From contig CALBIL010000039.1 in assembly GCA_937892945.1 (NCBI GenBank), positions 91,999-155,998 of the forward strand: a stretch of 64,000 nucleotides of DNA, read 5' to 3'. Positions 32,594-42,732 of this stretch are shown here, one piece after another (position 1 is the stretch's first letter; each line of letters opens with the position of its first letter). This stretch comes from an uncultured euryarchaeote (GTDB lineage: Archaea > Thermoplasmatota > Poseidoniia > Poseidoniales > Poseidoniaceae). The position numbers and the translations under genes are program-made. Under the pieces are notes generated by a model that was given only the letters and a program-made list of their open reading frames with translations, made no database searches and was not told the DNA's origin.

Positions 32594-34222
32594 ATGGTTC
32601 ACGTTCTTGAAACAGGTCTCGAATTCTTAGAAATAGAAAATCCAAATGGTAAACCTTCCGTAAAAGGTTACAATATTATCAACGGTCAAATGAGTTTAGC
32701 CAGTGATGGTGCTACCTTTACTTCCATTAATCCAGCGATTCTCAACGATACACTCGGTGAATTCCCTCTCTCAACCCGAGACGATGTTCATACTGCTTTG
32801 GATGCCGCACATGCTGCTTTCCCTTCTTGGGCAGCTACACCTGCGCCGACCCGTGGACAAATCATCGGTAACATGGGCCGTTTGCTCATGGATCACAAAG
32901 ATGCAATTGTGGCGCTCGAAACACGTGAAATTGGTAAAACTCTGAAAGAATCAGCAGGTTCGGTCCAGGAAGCAATTGATACCTGTTTGTTTTTCCAATC
33001 TGAAGGCCGACGTCTTTACGGACAAACCGTGAACTCAGAATTACCGGATAAAGAATTGTTCACCTACCGCCGTCCTCTTGGGGTTTGTGGAATTATCAAT
33101 GCTTGTAACTTCCCAGCCGCTGTGCCTTTTTGGAAAATGATTCCAGCGATTATGTGTGGGAACACATGTGTTTGGAAGAGTCCTCAAGATGCACCACTCC
33201 TCTCCTTTGCTCTGGCTCGTATTATGCACGAAGCAGGATTGCCAGATGGTGTCATCAATTTGGTTCACGGTAAAGGCAGTGGCGCTGGCCAATTTTTAGT
33301 CGATGCTGTCGATGAAGGCCGAGTGAACAAGATTTCCTTCACAGGTTCTACCGAAGTTGGAAAGATGATTGGAGAAGTTTGCGGAAGGAATTTAGTCTCA
33401 TGTTCTCTTGAACTCGGTGGTAAGAATCCATTGGTTGTTATGCCAAGCGCAGATCTCGACAACGCAGTAGAAGGCGCCTATTGGGGTGCTTTTGGAACAG
33501 CTGGACAACGATGTACTTCTCTTGGAAATTTGATTCTTCACAAGGATATCTATGACGAGTTCATGACCAAGTTCATGGCAAAAGTCGAATCGACTACTAT
33601 TGGAGATTCACTTGCTCACGATGGCGTCTTGTATGGACCAATGTTGTCTGAAAAGTATGCAAAAGATTTCCTCAAAGGTGTTGAAATGTGTAACGCATCA
33701 GGTGCTAAGCAAATCTTTGGACAAGGTCGCATTACCAGTGACAACAAACCCGCAAACTTCCTCGGAACTGCTGAAGATGGCGTCTTCATGTGGCCTCACG
33801 TGTTCACCGAAGTCACCGAAGGCATGGAATGTTTCAATGAAGAGGTCTTTGGCCCAGCAGTGACAATCTGTAAGGCGAATGATTTCGAACATGCACTTCA
33901 CCTTGCCAATGCAAGCCCTTACGGTTTGTCTTCAGCAATCTATACCAATGACCGATTGGAAGCCTACCGTTACAAAACCGGAATCAAGGCTGGAATGACT
34001 GGAATCAATAATTCCACAACCGGAGCAGAAGCACATTTGCCGTTTGGTGGTGTCAAAGGTTCAGGGAACGGGACACGGGAATCTGGGATTTGGGTAATCG
34101 AGGCGTATTCTTATTGGCATGCAGTCAATGATGAACTCTCTGGGAAACTCCAACTCGCTCAAATGGATGTTGAAGATGTCGAGATGGCCGAAGCTGATGT
34201 TGATTGGACTCAATTGGCTTGA
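32594..34222 (+). CDS. NAD-dependent aldehyde dehydrogenase (ALDH7/aminoadipate-semialdehyde dehydrogenase-like)
   Basis: SLELGGKNPLVVMPSADLDNAVEGAYWGAFGTAGQRCTS with catalytic Cys; FTGSTEVGKMIG; likely start MVHVLETGLEF at 32594. Confidence 0.9.
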   Translation: MVHVLETGLEFLEIENPNGKPSVKGYNIINGQMSLASDGATFTSINPAILNDTLGEFPLSTRDDVHTALDAAHAAFPSWAATPAPTRGQIIGNMGRLLMDHKDAIVALETREIGKTLKESAGSVQEAIDTCLFFQSEGRRLYGQTVNSELPDKELFTYRRPLGVCGIINACNFPAAVPFWKMIPAIMCGNTCVWKSPQDAPLLSFALARIMHEAGLPDGVINLVHGKGSGAGQFLVDAVDEGRVNKISFTGSTEVGKMIGEVCGRNLVSCSLELGGKNPLVVMPSADLDNAVEGAYWGAFGTAGQRCTSLGNLILHKDIYDEFMTKFMAKVESTTIGDSLAHDGVLYGPMLSEKYAKDFLKGVEMCNASGAKQIFGQGRITSDNKPANFLGTAEDGVFMWPHVFTEVTEGMECFNEEVFGPAVTICKANDFEHALHLANASPYGLSSAIYTNDRLEAYRYKTGIKAGMTGINNSTTGAEAHLPFGGVKGSGNGTRESGIWVIEAYSYWHAVNDELSGKLQLAQMDVEDVEMAEADVDWTQLA

Positions 34223-34302
34223 AGTCACCTCATTATTGTCTTTGAGAAAAAACCGTAGTTCATATATGAATAGGCGTGAAAAGTATTCGTTGGGTGAATC
34301 AT

Positions 34303-35310
34303 ATGCCGTCTATCTTCCTTCTTAGCGATGAAACTGATTTGAGTTTTGTTGAACATGTGGAACTTGCTTATACTGAATGTGAACACATAGCGAGGAGAGC
34401 ATCTTCCTCGTTTTTCCGATCTTTCAGACACCTTCCGGAGTCAAAAAGAAAATCAGTCAATGCACTCTATGCTTTTTGCCGCCGAGTCGATGACATTGTC
34501 GATGGTGATTGGTTACCAGATGGAGATTTGAGTCATTTGGATTTGTTAACTGAAAAGCATTGTCAAGAATTGCTTGAAGAAAGAACATTTAACGCCTTAT
34601 ACTCGAAAGAGGAACATTTTATTCGTCTTCGTGCCTTACTTTCATTCCGTGAAAACTTAGATGGTATAGAAGCAGGTGTGAAAATGACAGACCCGGTATT
34701 CATGGCTCTCGCAGATACTCTGGATCGTTATCCAATTGAAATTGTTCATCTTCACGAACTCATCAACGGCATGGAAGACGACTTGTTCGAAACCACCTAC
34801 GAACGTTTTGAAGATTTACGCCGCTATTGCTACCGTGTGGCCTCAACAGTTGGTCTTTGTCTCATCGAAATTTACGGTTACTCTGATCCAAATACTCGCC
34901 GTCATGCCGTTGAAATGGGCATATTTCTTCAACTGGTCAATGTACTCAGAGACATTCAAGAAGATTTGTCCCGCAATCGCATCTACATTCCCTCTGAAGA
35001 ACTTGCAAAGTTCGATATCAGCCATTCCGACCTTCACGATTCTTCTCTTGCAGGAACCAAAGCGTGGCAAAATTTCATGCGCCACTATATCGATCACATT
35101 CATGCACATCGTAAGAATGCGCTCGGACTTTTACCGTTGCTCGATAAAGATGCTCGCCGTTCACCTCGTTTGATGTGCATGGCTTACAATGCAATTTTGG
35201 ATGAAGCAGTACGACGTAATGGTGACGTGTTAAGTCGGCGTTTAACGCTCAATTTTTATCGAAAAATGCAAGTAGCTTTTTCGACACTTCTTTCACCAAA
35301 TCTTGACTAA
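34303..35310 (+). CDS. Phytoene/squalene synthase family protein
   Basis: ASSSFFRSFRHLPESKRKSVNALYAFCRRVDDIVDG and LQLVNVLRDIQEDLSRNRIYIP Asp-rich motifs. Confidence 0.9.
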   Translation: MPSIFLLSDETDLSFVEHVELAYTECEHIARRASSSFFRSFRHLPESKRKSVNALYAFCRRVDDIVDGDWLPDGDLSHLDLLTEKHCQELLEERTFNALYSKEEHFIRLRALLSFRENLDGIEAGVKMTDPVFMALADTLDRYPIEIVHLHELINGMEDDLFETTYERFEDLRRYCYRVASTVGLCLIEIYGYSDPNTRRHAVEMGIFLQLVNVLRDIQEDLSRNRIYIPSEELAKFDISHSDLHDSSLAGTKAWQNFMRHYIDHIHAHRKNALGLLPLLDKDARRSPRLMCMAYNAILDEAVRRNGDVLSRRLTLNFYRKMQVAFSTLLSPNLD

Positions 35311-35386
35311 TGTCTAATAAAATCATTTTTTTTATAGAACTCATAGGAATCATCAAAAGGGCCGTCTTGCACGAACATTTGATTCT

Positions 35387-36703
35387 ATGGATTCAGCGAA
35401 CCTTTCTCTTCAAGCCTTGCTTTTCATTGGAGTTGTTGCGTATTTGGTGTATAGCATCTTCAAAAGAGCAGAAACAGAGGGGGAAAAGGAAACCGAAATT
35501 CCAATCTACAGCCTCATTGCTAATAAGCGAGAATTGCCGGGGAGAATCAATTCGATTTTTTGCGTATTCGTCGTCTTTTTTATGCTCATTGTTTCAGCGG
35601 ATTTGCATTGGGCTTGGAAAGATGCACAATTTGATTTTGCCGAAGAAGAGAGGGAGCAATGCCGTTCAGTTTCATCACACCAAGCAAGTGATTGTGAATA
35701 CAATCTAAATGGAATGTATTTTGATACAGATGGTCCCACAATGTTCGATGGATATTCATCTGACCATCCATTCATGGCCGATGGACCTTGGATTTGGATA
35801 GGCTTTTTTGCTGTAGCATCTTTGTTATCACTCGGTCTTTTGGGAAGAGGCTATCGACAAATACGTTCGCTTGAATTACAATTCAATAAAAGAAAAGCCG
35901 AAACTGCCCTTATACCAATGCTCGCTCTCGATCCGCAATGCGTTTCAGAAGGTCGAGTTGATTTACCTATGCCGATTGAACCTCTTTACCCAACCGTTGT
36001 AGAACAATTTACATCTCCATTACTCTTGTTTACCTCAGTTTTAGTGACTTTGGGGACACTAGCTGCTGTTGCATATGAATTATTTGATGGTGGTTTCAAA
36101 GATACGTATAAAATATCCACTGACTTATTTGATTTACCAATTTTTTACGAATATGTCTTAACTGCTCTCTTAGCGTATTATGCATTCATGGTTGTCTATG
36201 TTTGTTACTCCCTCTTTCCATATTTCGATAGACCAATCTTCGATGAATCCGACTCCCTTTTTACATCCCAAATGACCGGTGTTGCTTCGGTTGAAAATCA
36301 AGACGCAGATGATGAACCAATTATTGAATCAGATGAACCTGCTCGAATGGATGCTGTAATTCAAATCTTAGAGATGGAAATGCAACAAGCACGGCAAGAA
36401 ACTCAACGTCTGAAAGGTGAACTTGTAGAAGCTAACAAAAAAGTGGTGGTCTTGAACACTGAACTGGATGAAAAGTCTTCAGAACTTGAAGATATGAAAG
36501 TGGTGAAAGAGAAAATGGAGTCGGTCTTCGAAGAACAATCGCAAAACGATGGAAAAACACTCACAATGGCTGACTCGGTCTTGGTTGGTGATGCACTGTT
36601 CGGTTCAACGAAGATAGACCAGCAAATAGTTAACGATCCATTAGCCATCGCTCGAGCAGCCATTGAAGCCTATCAGCAAGGAAAGAAAGACGCTGAAAAA
36701 TGA
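35387..36703 (+). CDS. Multi-TM membrane protein with C-terminal coiled coil
   Basis: 438 aa with hydrophobic helices and EMEMQQARQETQRLKGELVEANKKVVVLNTELDEKSSELEDM. Confidence 0.75.
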   Translation: MDSANLSLQALLFIGVVAYLVYSIFKRAETEGEKETEIPIYSLIANKRELPGRINSIFCVFVVFFMLIVSADLHWAWKDAQFDFAEEEREQCRSVSSHQASDCEYNLNGMYFDTDGPTMFDGYSSDHPFMADGPWIWIGFFAVASLLSLGLLGRGYRQIRSLELQFNKRKAETALIPMLALDPQCVSEGRVDLPMPIEPLYPTVVEQFTSPLLLFTSVLVTLGTLAAVAYELFDGGFKDTYKISTDLFDLPIFYEYVLTALLAYYAFMVVYVCYSLFPYFDRPIFDESDSLFTSQMTGVASVENQDADDEPIIESDEPARMDAVIQILEMEMQQARQETQRLKGELVEANKKVVVLNTELDEKSSELEDMKVVKEKMESVFEEQSQNDGKTLTMADSVLVGDALFGSTKIDQQIVNDPLAIARAAIEAYQQGKKDAEK

Positions 36704-38077
36704 TTAATTCTTCCACTTACCTAAAGCATCTCGAAGTGCAGGTTCGAGCGTTTGATATTGAAATTCATAGCCACTTTCCAAGAGTCGATTTGGTAATACT
36801 CTCGCACTATCTGTTGCGAGTGTAACACCCATCTTCCCGAGTAAAAACCAGATGCCGATTGGAGGAACTGGGATGAATGAAGGTCTCCACAAGACTTTCC
36901 CTAACACTTTGGCGAATGTCTTTTGTCGAAGAGGATTCGGTGAACTGAAATTGTAGATTCCCTCGCATTCCTTTGTCATCATCACATAATCAATTCCGTA
37001 GACTTGGTCATCCATTGCCATCCACGAATACCATTGCTTACCCCACCCGATTGGGCCACCTGCGCCAAGTTGTGCCGGTAAGAGCATTTTTTGGAGCGCT
37101 CCGCCTGTTGCGTCGAGGACAAGACTGGTGCGGCAATGAATGGTGCGAATTCCAGCATCTCGAGCCGGTTGAGCAGCTTGTTCCCATGCATCACATACAT
37201 CGGGTAGGAATCCTTCACCACGTTTTGATTCTTCAGTGAGTTCTTCATCTCCACGATTCCCATAGAATCCTATGGCACTTGAAACGATGAATACCTCAGG
37301 TTTCTTTTCGAGTTGAGCAATTGTCTTGGCAAGCAGTTCAGTACTTTGTGTTCGGCTGTCTTCGAGTAGCTTCATTCGTTTTTGTGTCCAACGCTTATCG
37401 CCAATTCCGGCTCCACCCAGATGGATTACGGCATCAAAGCCTTCCAAGTCTTTTGGATTAATTTCCCCTTCACTCGGCTTCCATTTAATCTGATTTTTAC
37501 CAGGGTCATTTCGTACCAATCGCCATACTTCATGGCCAGCGGTATCGAAAAAGGCAATCAATTGCCGTCCAATGAGTCCAGACGACCCCGCAATGAGGAT
37601 TCGCTTTCGGTCCATATGTGCAAAATCTTGGTAACGTTTTGTATCCTTTTCCAAACGTATTTGACGTGCCGTAAACATTCGCTTCAATCGACGTTTTATG
37701 CTCCCTCCGCCAAAAATACGGCCAAGAACTCCCATTGGGAGTGTGTATTGGACATTATCTTCTACTCGACATGCGCCATCTTCTGTTTCGACAAAGGAGT
37801 GGACATGATGCCATGTTTTGAACGGTCCACTGATCATTGTATCCTCAAAAGCATGAGGTGGATTATAGCCCGAATGTTCAGCAATCCATTTCATTTTAAT
37901 GGGTCCAAGTGGAATTTGGAATGTTAAACGCGAGCCGTTTTCCAAGGATGAGAGTTCCCCTACTTGTTCGGCCTTCTCCCAAGGCGGCATCAATCGACGA
38001 AAAGCGCCCTTGCGCTCATGCCAGTCAAATGTATCTTCAACATTGGTTACAACTTGTGTCGTGTGTTTATATTCCAT
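36704..38077 (-). CDS. TIGR01777-type NAD-dependent epimerase (SDR39U1-like) with N-terminal SRPBCC-like domain
   Basis: RILIAGSSGLIGRQLIAFF; VIHLGGAGIGDKRWTQKRMKLLEDSR; SSAIGFYGNRGDEELTE; N-terminal PPWEKAEQV...PHAFEDTMISGPFKTWHHVHSF. Confidence 0.88.
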   Translation of the reverse strand: MEYKHTTQVVTNVEDTFDWHERKGAFRRLMPPWEKAEQVGELSSLENGSRLTFQIPLGPIKMKWIAEHSGYNPPHAFEDTMISGPFKTWHHVHSFVETEDGACRVEDNVQYTLPMGVLGRIFGGGSIKRRLKRMFTARQIRLEKDTKRYQDFAHMDRKRILIAGSSGLIGRQLIAFFDTAGHEVWRLVRNDPGKNQIKWKPSEGEINPKDLEGFDAVIHLGGAGIGDKRWTQKRMKLLEDSRTQSTELLAKTIAQLEKKPEVFIVSSAIGFYGNRGDEELTEESKRGEGFLPDVCDAWEQAAQPARDAGIRTIHCRTSLVLDATGGALQKMLLPAQLGAGGPIGWGKQWYSWMAMDDQVYGIDYVMMTKECEGIYNFSSPNPLRQKTFAKVLGKVLWRPSFIPVPPIGIWFLLGKMGVTLATDSARVLPNRLLESGYEFQYQTLEPALRDALGKWKN

Positions 38078-38086
38078 TTGTTCACC

Positions 38087-39598
38087 TCAGTAGCGAAACT
38101 CTTGCAAGTAGGGTTTGAGATCGAACTTGCGTCGAGTATTGGCAGAAGACATATAGCGAATTTTCCCAAAAATTGCTCGCTCCGGGCCCCATGCTCTATC
38201 GTGACGTCCAAGAACCCAGAAAATCCCTGTGTAGGAATTGGGGTCACGTCCATCAAGTGCGAAACTGTCATTCAGTTCAATCATCCATTCAGCGGCAATT
38301 TGCGGAGTAGGAGCCCATTCAAGGATTCGCTTACCCCAAAGCATTCTCAAGTAATTATGAATGATACCATCTCGTATTAATTGGCGTTGGGCAGCATTCC
38401 AAATTTCGTCATGCGTATCGGCCTCCTTGATTTGCTCAAAGGTATATTGGATACGTTCATCACTTGCGTGTTCCATCAAAGTGGTTTGCGCCCAGTTTGG
38501 AAGAGATTCATATGTGTCGTGTTTTGGGAGATGATAGGCATTGTTGAATCCAAGTTCCCGCCAAGTGATTATTTGGTCAAGAAAACCTTCAACCGCTCGG
38601 TCGAGATTCCACCATCCCTCACGAGAACCTTTTCGAGGCATTTGAATGGTTTCAGGGTCCCAACTGTTTGATTGAAGTATTTCCTGAACGATCTCAATGG
38701 TTGATATGTGCCCGAAATGAAGCCATGGAGAAAGCCCACTTGTTGCAGGCTTACTCACCGCATTGCGGTCATCTGCATATCGGTGCAAACGGTTTGATAG
38801 AAATTCATGCAACATGCGAACCGCAGTGCTACGACCGCCTCGTGATTGAGATACTGGAGGGATAGAATGGTCAATATCGATTGTTGATAACGCTTCACGC
38901 CCCGAACTGCCATTCTCTCCAACTCGCCATAACCATTCGAATGGAGTGACTTTGGCATCCCAATCCGGAGATAATTGTTCAAATAATTCATCGCTCATCC
39001 ACAGATCTTTACCCTTTGGAATCGGATTGAATTGAGGCCAAGTGTCCATGCATTCAACAAATCGCAGATGGACAAAACGACGGAAACCATGTGCAGTTGG
39101 GTACGCACGGTCGGTCCAACTCATCGGAAATACACCATTTGAATCTACAGCCACCATTCGACGATTGGTCGAACGGCTCGCATTTTGAACGGCCTTCAAG
39201 GGATAGTAGGTTGGGAAATCATCTGTAATGATCATTACAGCCTCTTGAGAGAGGTCGTGGAGTTTTCCTTTATGACCGCTTAAAGGGGTTTCAACCCAAG
39301 GGATGTAGCGAATGTTATTGTCTTTGAAAATGCGTATGTTTTCGAGCATGCCTTGAACCATGAAGGTGCAAATACGGTCATTTGAGAACTTGTGACTGGT
39401 TGAAATTTCTTCTAACACAAGCAAAGGAACATTATGTTGAATTGCCATTTCAGCAGCATATTCTAATGCTGCATTATGGTTGAATCGTCGGTTAGCAATC
39501 ATCCAGTAGAGGATGTATTTTCCTTCAGAATGCAGTGGATTTTCATTGCAGGAGCGAACACGATCGACCATTCTTGGATTCATGCCCTTCCCCCCCAA
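38087..39598 (-). CDS. Class II CPD deoxyribodipyrimidine photolyase
   Basis: YWMIANRRFNHNAALEYAAEMA; RMLWGKRILEWAPTPQIAAEWMIELNDSFALDGRDPNSYTGIFWVLGRHDRAWGPERAIFGKIRYMS. Confidence 0.93.
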   Translation of the reverse strand: MGGKGMNPRMVDRVRSCNENPLHSEGKYILYWMIANRRFNHNAALEYAAEMAIQHNVPLLVLEEISTSHKFSNDRICTFMVQGMLENIRIFKDNNIRYIPWVETPLSGHKGKLHDLSQEAVMIITDDFPTYYPLKAVQNASRSTNRRMVAVDSNGVFPMSWTDRAYPTAHGFRRFVHLRFVECMDTWPQFNPIPKGKDLWMSDELFEQLSPDWDAKVTPFEWLWRVGENGSSGREALSTIDIDHSIPPVSQSRGGRSTAVRMLHEFLSNRLHRYADDRNAVSKPATSGLSPWLHFGHISTIEIVQEILQSNSWDPETIQMPRKGSREGWWNLDRAVEGFLDQIITWRELGFNNAYHLPKHDTYESLPNWAQTTLMEHASDERIQYTFEQIKEADTHDEIWNAAQRQLIRDGIIHNYLRMLWGKRILEWAPTPQIAAEWMIELNDSFALDGRDPNSYTGIFWVLGRHDRAWGPERAIFGKIRYMSSANTRRKFDLKPYLQEFRY

Positions 39599-40071
39599 GA
39601 TTTTGAAAGCGTGTGCAACATGTAAGGGTGCCCTTGTTGGGGTTGGTAATCGATCGTTTGTAGAGTCTGATTTGAATTCACAGCAGATGCCGCCATCGAG
39701 TGCATTGCATCACTGATCCAATCGAGTTCTTCGAATTCATCTGCGTGAACAAATCGAGTTTCCGATACTTCATCACCTGGCAGGGGTATTTGGTCTCCTG
39801 GCAACTCGACAAGATAAGCAATAAATATTGCAGGAACTTCTTTTAGAAGTCGTTCACGAATTGCTTGTACTCCAATGATTTTACCATCGACATTACATTC
39901 CTCTGAAAGTTCTCTTAGGGCAGCGTGGCTTGGTAACTCGTCCTGATTGACATACCCTTTTGGAAGCCCCCAGGAATCCTTGTATCGACCATGAGCTTCT
40001 TTGACCAGTAGAATACTACGAGCCTTGCGAACAATTGCCGCAACGCCTACATCACATTCTATGGTGTGCAT
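39580..40071 (-). CDS. NUDIX hydrolase
   Basis: Nudix box GLPKGYVNQDELPSHAALRELSEECNV; start MHTIECDVGVAAIV at 40071. Confidence 0.88.
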   Translation of the reverse strand: MHTIECDVGVAAIVRKARSILLVKEAHGRYKDSWGLPKGYVNQDELPSHAALRELSEECNVDGKIIGVQAIRERLLKEVPAIFIAYLVELPGDQIPLPGDEVSETRFVHADEFEELDWISDAMHSMAASAVNSNQTLQTIDYQPQQGHPYMLHTLSKSWGGRA

Positions 40072-40166
40072 GAATCTAGAGCTGGAGATTGGATTTATAA
40101 AGAAGTGTTTCTGAAAGTTCAAGGTTTGATACATTGCTTTATATCCGGATTGCCAAATGAACGAAT

Positions 40167-40778
40167 ATGAAGCAGTATCACATCCTTGCACAGAACATTC
40201 AATCAGATGCAGTATTGCCTACAGAGCATGGAAATTTCAGAATACGAGTTTTTGTTGATTCTCAAGGCGCAGAGCATGCCCTCCTGTCTGTTGGACTTGC
40301 AGATCTAACCAAGGCCCCGCTTGTGCGTGTACACTCGGAATGCCTTACTGGTGATGCATTTGGTTCTCTTAAGTGTGATTGTGGACCTCAACTTCAAGCA
40401 TCGATGGCTCGTATTCAGGAAGAAGGATGTGGAGCGATACTCTACATGCGTCAAGAAGGTAGGGGGATTGGTCTTGAAGCAAAAATCCGTGCTTATGCAC
40501 TGCAAGATCGAGGACTCGACACTCTTGATGCCAACCTTGCTCTGAATTTACCTGCTGATGCGAGAGAATATGACTTCTGTGCAGTCATGTTGAAGAAGGT
40601 CGGAGTTGAACGTGTCCGCCTCATGACCAATAATCCGCTTAAAGTGGAAGGTCTCCGTTCGAATGGAATCGCAGTCGATGAACGTCTCCCTCACATAACC
40701 GGTCGATGCCAAACAAATAACGACTATCTCTCTACGAAAGCAAAGCGTATGGGGCACTTAATCCCAGATCAAGCATAG
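40167..40778 (+). CDS. ribA: GTP cyclohydrolase II
   Basis: Zn site [15 protein letters not shown] (C-x10-C-x-C), [28 protein letters not shown]. Confidence 0.93.
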   Translation: MKQYHILAQNIQSDAVLPTEHGNFRIRVFVDSQGAEHALLSVGLADLTKAPLVRVHSECLTGDAFGSLKCDCGPQLQASMARIQEEGCGAILYMRQEGRGIGLEAKIRAYALQDRGLDTLDANLALNLPADAREYDFCAVMLKKVGVERVRLMTNNPLKVEGLRSNGIAVDERLPHITGRCQTNNDYLSTKAKRMGHLIPDQA

Positions 40779-40813
40779 TATCAATTTACATGCAATACCA
40801 TGGAGGAGTAGTT

Positions 40814-41293
40814 ATGGGAAGTCAACTCGTAGGTGAAAAAGCACCAAATTTCACCTTAACATCCTCAACAGAGGAAACGGTATCATTAGCAGATTACGAC
40901 GGTAAATGGAAGGTTTTGTTTTTTTACGCAAAAGACGGCTCACCCACCTGCAAACGCGGATGCCTTACATTCAAAGAACAGTATGATTTGTTCCAATCAC
41001 TCACACCGCCAGTCGAAATTATTGGTATCAGTCAAGATTCACTCGAAGACCATCGGAGGTTTAAATCCCAACACGCCCTTCCTTTCTCACTTTTGAGTGA
41101 TCCTGAACGTGAAGTTGCTAACGCCTATGGGGTTCAACTTCATCTTGGAATATTCCCTACAAAATCTTCATTCCTTATCGGGCCAGACCGAACGGTTCAC
41201 TACTGCTATGATTGGCTGTTTCGTCCACGGCGGCATGTTGCTCGGATTCTTGACGCATTCAGTGCACTTTCATCTGGGGGGAAAATTGAATGA
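40814..41293 (+). CDS. Peroxiredoxin, BCP/PrxQ-like
   Basis: GEKAPNFTLTSSTEETVSLADYDGKWKVLFFYAKDGSPTCKRGCLTFKEQY. Confidence 0.88.
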   Translation: MGSQLVGEKAPNFTLTSSTEETVSLADYDGKWKVLFFYAKDGSPTCKRGCLTFKEQYDLFQSLTPPVEIIGISQDSLEDHRRFKSQHALPFSLLSDPEREVANAYGVQLHLGIFPTKSSFLIGPDRTVHYCYDWLFRPRRHVARILDAFSALSSGGKIE

Positions 41294-42693
41294 ATTGGGC
41301 AGAATTATTCCAAGATGCTGGTCTTTCTGAACGTGAAGCACGCTCTGTTGAAATTCTTTCATCCTCAAAGGAGTTGAAGGCCAGCGAATTGGCCAAAAAA
41401 CTTGGGACAAATCGATTGGATGCATACAATTCTCTTTCCAGATTAACTGAAATCGGATTGGTAAGTGTCACAGCAGACCGTCCAATGCGTTTTTCTTGCC
41501 CTTCATTACCTGTGTTGTTCAAGCGTTTGATAAAAGACCAAAGAGAGCGAATAGACCGAACAAGCCAATCCTTTGAAGAACTCATGTCTGGTGCAAAACC
41601 CGATTATGAAAAAGAGGAACAAGTGAACTCTGATGAAACGAATGCACGTTTTGCGGTTCTAAAAGGACGAGAACATATTCACAAAAAAATTGCTAATTTT
41701 GCCGATGAAGCAGAAGAACGACTTATCCTTCTTTTAGGCCGTTTCGGGATCTTACATCTCTGCCGATCATCAGGACTCGAGGAAGTAAATTCAGCAGCTC
41801 AAAGAGGTGTTGTTGTGACTGTTATTGCTCAACTGGACCGCCGTACAGTTCGATTTTATGACCAACTTGATGATTCGATTGAAATCCGTCACACTGATGA
41901 AATTAGTTCGCTTGGTGTTCTTCAAGATACGAATCAAGTCATTCAATTTCTTCACGTAGAAGAAAACCCTGTTGGTCGTGGGCGTGATGATGCGGCTCTG
42001 GTAATCCATTCCGATGTGTTTAGTTCTTCACACTCTGATTTTGTCTCGGCCATCTGGAGTAAGGCTGTTGATTTTGAAAGTGCGAAAAAGCGATTCACTG
42101 AAGAACGAATCGTCGACCCACTTCGATTAACAATTGGCCAGGGCTCATTTCTCGACCAATTCCGAGACGCTCTTGGAGTGAATGCTGAATTACCTGATAC
42201 TGATACACCTTTCAACCCTAAATCCTTCTTGGCATCGACTCGTGAAATAAATCAGGCACGAAAAGCACTCCAAGGCGGAACTGTGCAAAGTCTCAAACAA
42301 CTTGGTATTGATATGAATACGATGCTTCGCCAAATCGGTCAGCGCATCGGTGAAGAGTTGACCTTTAGTTTGAGAAAAATCGAAGGCCATGTCGAATTTC
42401 TTAGCGAACTTATGGATTGGTGGGAGCATGCAGGTTTGGGTGAGTTGGATTACGACAGCGACCCCTTCTTCCACATTGTGGTAAAACTCGCTCATCCTGA
42501 AGACATGTATACTCAGAACGCACTCCCTCTTTGGGAACTCGATGATGGAATTATAGAAGGTGCCTTGATGGCGCGATATCCACTCACAGGGAATGTGAGA
42601 ATCCGCCGTGAATCTTTTGAAGATGCTGACGGCCCAACATGGCGCTATACCCTGATTTTCATCGACGATGACCCTGATGAAGAGACGGATTGA
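41290..42693 (+). CDS. TrmB-family transcriptional regulator
   Basis: N-terminal winged-HTH pattern DAGLSEREARSVEILSSSKELKASELAKKLGTNRLDAYNSLSRLTEIGLVSVTADRPMRF; TrmB-like C-terminal region. Confidence 0.8.
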   Translation: MNWAELFQDAGLSEREARSVEILSSSKELKASELAKKLGTNRLDAYNSLSRLTEIGLVSVTADRPMRFSCPSLPVLFKRLIKDQRERIDRTSQSFEELMSGAKPDYEKEEQVNSDETNARFAVLKGREHIHKKIANFADEAEERLILLLGRFGILHLCRSSGLEEVNSAAQRGVVVTVIAQLDRRTVRFYDQLDDSIEIRHTDEISSLGVLQDTNQVIQFLHVEENPVGRGRDDAALVIHSDVFSSSHSDFVSAIWSKAVDFESAKKRFTEERIVDPLRLTIGQGSFLDQFRDALGVNAELPDTDTPFNPKSFLASTREINQARKALQGGTVQSLKQLGIDMNTMLRQIGQRIGEELTFSLRKIEGHVEFLSELMDWWEHAGLGELDYDSDPFFHIVVKLAHPEDMYTQNALPLWELDDGIIEGALMARYPLTGNVRIRRESFEDADGPTWRYTLIFIDDDPDEETD

Positions 42694-42732
42694 AAAACAC
42701 TCTTTGATAAGTTCTGCTTTACAGCCAAAGGT

